Source: Periweissella cryptocerci (GTDB taxonomy: Bacteria > Bacillota > Bacilli > Lactobacillales > Lactobacillaceae). From it: DNA of 64,000 nucleotides. The DNA lies in assembly GCF_004358325.1 (NCBI RefSeq), contig NZ_CP037940.1, positions 930,001-994,000 on the forward strand, in the 5' to 3' direction. Positions 63,019 through 64,000 of the stretch are shown here, piece by piece. Within the stretch, counting starts at the first letter, position 1. The number at the start of each line of letters is the position of its first letter. The translations under genes were made by a program, and so were the position numbers. The notes beneath the pieces were generated by a model that had not been told where the DNA came from, ran no database searches, and saw only the letters and a program-made list of their open reading frames with translations.

Positions 63019-63596
63019 TATTCGTTCTCTTTTAACTTTCTTTCAATACGCTCAATAATTAGTGCTTGTTCAATTTTGCGCTCTTTTTCAACCTCTAATT
63101 GCTTTGTTTTCATCGTTACATATAGTTCACCAATCACCTTTTGAACTTCCCTGTCAGGAATTTCCAACTTCAACTCCCGTAACTGACTAACCGTTAGTTT
63201 AGCAATTAAGCTCCCTTGACTTTCAATTAAAAATTGGTGATGCATTGATTTTGAATCGTTAAAAAAGAAGCGTGCATATTCAATATCAATTGGCTGCTTA
63301 GGTATTAGTTTGACATAATTACTAGTTAATAACATTCCATCATGTTCTGGACTAACAACTCCCGCTTTACTTTGAATTATGCTATAAATCAAATCACCTT
63401 GTTGCACAGTTTCAACGTAATCCGATGTACGGAATGTTTTAATTTCCCCATTTCCAGTATTTTTGAATGTATCTTTCAAAAAATTTTCGTTTGCATAAAT
63501 TTTATATGCCGGAACATCTGTTGCCATCACTTCACGGATTCGTGGTAATTGCGTTCCGATGTTTATTTCAAATAAATCGTTTACTCTTACTTCCAT
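63018..63596 (-). CDS. Short HsdS-like specificity protein
   Basis: 192 residues with a single target recognition domain (VRVNDLFEINIGTQLPRIRE, VQQGDLIYSIIQSKAGVVSP, LTVSQLRELKLEIPDREVQK) and a coiled-coil tail (KTKQLEVEKERKIEQ). Full HsdS has two such domains; half-size proteins can dimerise. AAGGAG precedes the ATG. Paired with the altered HsdM downstream. Confidence 0.75.
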   Translation of the reverse strand: MEVRVNDLFEINIGTQLPRIREVMATDVPAYKIYANENFLKDTFKNTGNGEIKTFRTSDYVETVQQGDLIYSIIQSKAGVVSPEHDGMLLTSNYVKLIPKQPIDIEYARFFFNDSKSMHHQFLIESQGSLIAKLTVSQLRELKLEIPDREVQKVIGELYVTMKTKQLEVEKERKIEQALIIERIERKLKENE

Positions 63597-63889
63597 GCCG
63601 TCTCCTTGAAATTTTTAAAAATTGCTCATCTCAATGTAATCAATATAACATCTCTCACTTTTTTCGTCCAGCAATTTTAATTAATTTCAGATAAAAATTT
63701 AATATCACCTAATATACCCCAAACTACTTAATGAATTCAAAACGCCTCATCTCGCCTTTATTTCCGTGTTTACGGGTTATTCGCAATCCAGAACCATACA
63801 AAAAAAGCATGCCAACAACTCACATCAGCATACTTCCATATCACACAAAATCCACAAAAGTCCCAACCACTTTAAACTCCCCCCAAAAA

Positions 63890-64000
63890 TTACGCCTGCA
63901 TCCAACTATACCCATGTGTCGTCAGATTACGTGGTTCATGCGCGGTCACTGTGGGATGTGCCACAAAATAATCAGCAATCAAATCGGTAATATCAACTTG
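63890..64000 (-). CDS. C-terminal end of a gene running off the window
   Basis: 36 codons open to the window edge, ending YFVAHPTVTAHEPRNLTTHG then YSWMQA and TAA at 63890-63892. No family recognised from so little. The 290 bp between it and the HsdS-like gene hold no gene that I can see. Confidence 0.4.
   Translation of the reverse strand, partial: QVDITDLIADYFVAHPTVTAHEPRNLTTHGYSWMQA

Noticed and set aside
63766-63990. 74-codon plus-strand frame at the right edge
   Set aside because: No start site or recognisable protein pattern; the minus strand holds the end of a more convincing gene.

Overview
The window looks like a chromosomal segment from a low-GC Gram-positive coccus or rod of the Lactobacillales, most probably Lactobacillaceae. 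The support is a tyrosyl-tRNA synthetase behind a T-box leader, a recR-yaaL pair, two surface proteins with LPQSG sorting signals, strong AGGAGG ribosome binding sites, and secreted CAP and NlpC/P60 proteins. I cannot name the genus with confidence. 

Positions 1-16990 are an accessory polymorphic toxin-immunity locus, read almost wholly on the minus strand. Two long toxin-tip cassettes (1807-2940 and 4740-6128) share a nearly identical N-terminal module but end in different HNH nuclease domains. Each is followed by an immunity gene, and each starts right after a terminator hairpin with no promoter or ribosome binding site, so they look like silent orphan cassettes. Around them lie SMI1/KNR4 (SUKH), YezG-like and unclassified immunity genes, C-terminal toxin scraps, an IS3-family element, and repeated sets of DUF805 membrane proteins, a 'KWP' membrane family and a 207-222 aa unknown family. 

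Positions 17180-23570 hold an LPXTG-type surface protein, a small-gene cluster (32-aa peptide, DUF2922, DUF1659), a replication-initiator-like HTH protein, a ComX/SigH-like sigma factor and, divergently, a protein that resembles the competence regulator ComK. Positions 23600-31400 hold a lipoprotein, a membrane protein, a YdjI-like SPFH protein with a GRAM/zinc-ribbon partner, two Xre regulators, and a 591-aa protein that fuses three immunity-locus domains (YezG-like, SMI1, DUF805) in one chain. 

Positions 31700-49800 are a mix of surface and housekeeping genes: a leucine-rich-repeat LPXTG protein, an ORC/Cdc6-like ATPase bracketed by paired 30-bp-period repeats, tyrS, two CAP-domain proteins, an NlpC/P60 protein, a MITE-like inverted-repeat element, a cystathionine lyase/synthase, an AlbA_2 regulator divergent from an FMN oxidoreductase, recR and yaaL. 

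Positions 49870-63600 form a defence island. It has a 595-aa ParB/sulfiredoxin-motif protein set between diverged copies of the recR 5' end, an Abi-C protein, and a complete type I restriction-modification system (hsdR, hsdS, hsdM). That system carries its own tyrosine recombinase and an extra split hsdS. Four copies of a 14-bp core in alternating orientation bracket the C-terminal halves of hsdS, so the locus should switch specificity by inversion. A second hsdM-hsdS pair follows, with an altered catalytic motif. 

Several genes are broken by single-base changes in homopolymers. These may be real decay, phase variation or sequencing error, and this should be kept in mind when reading the pseudogene calls.
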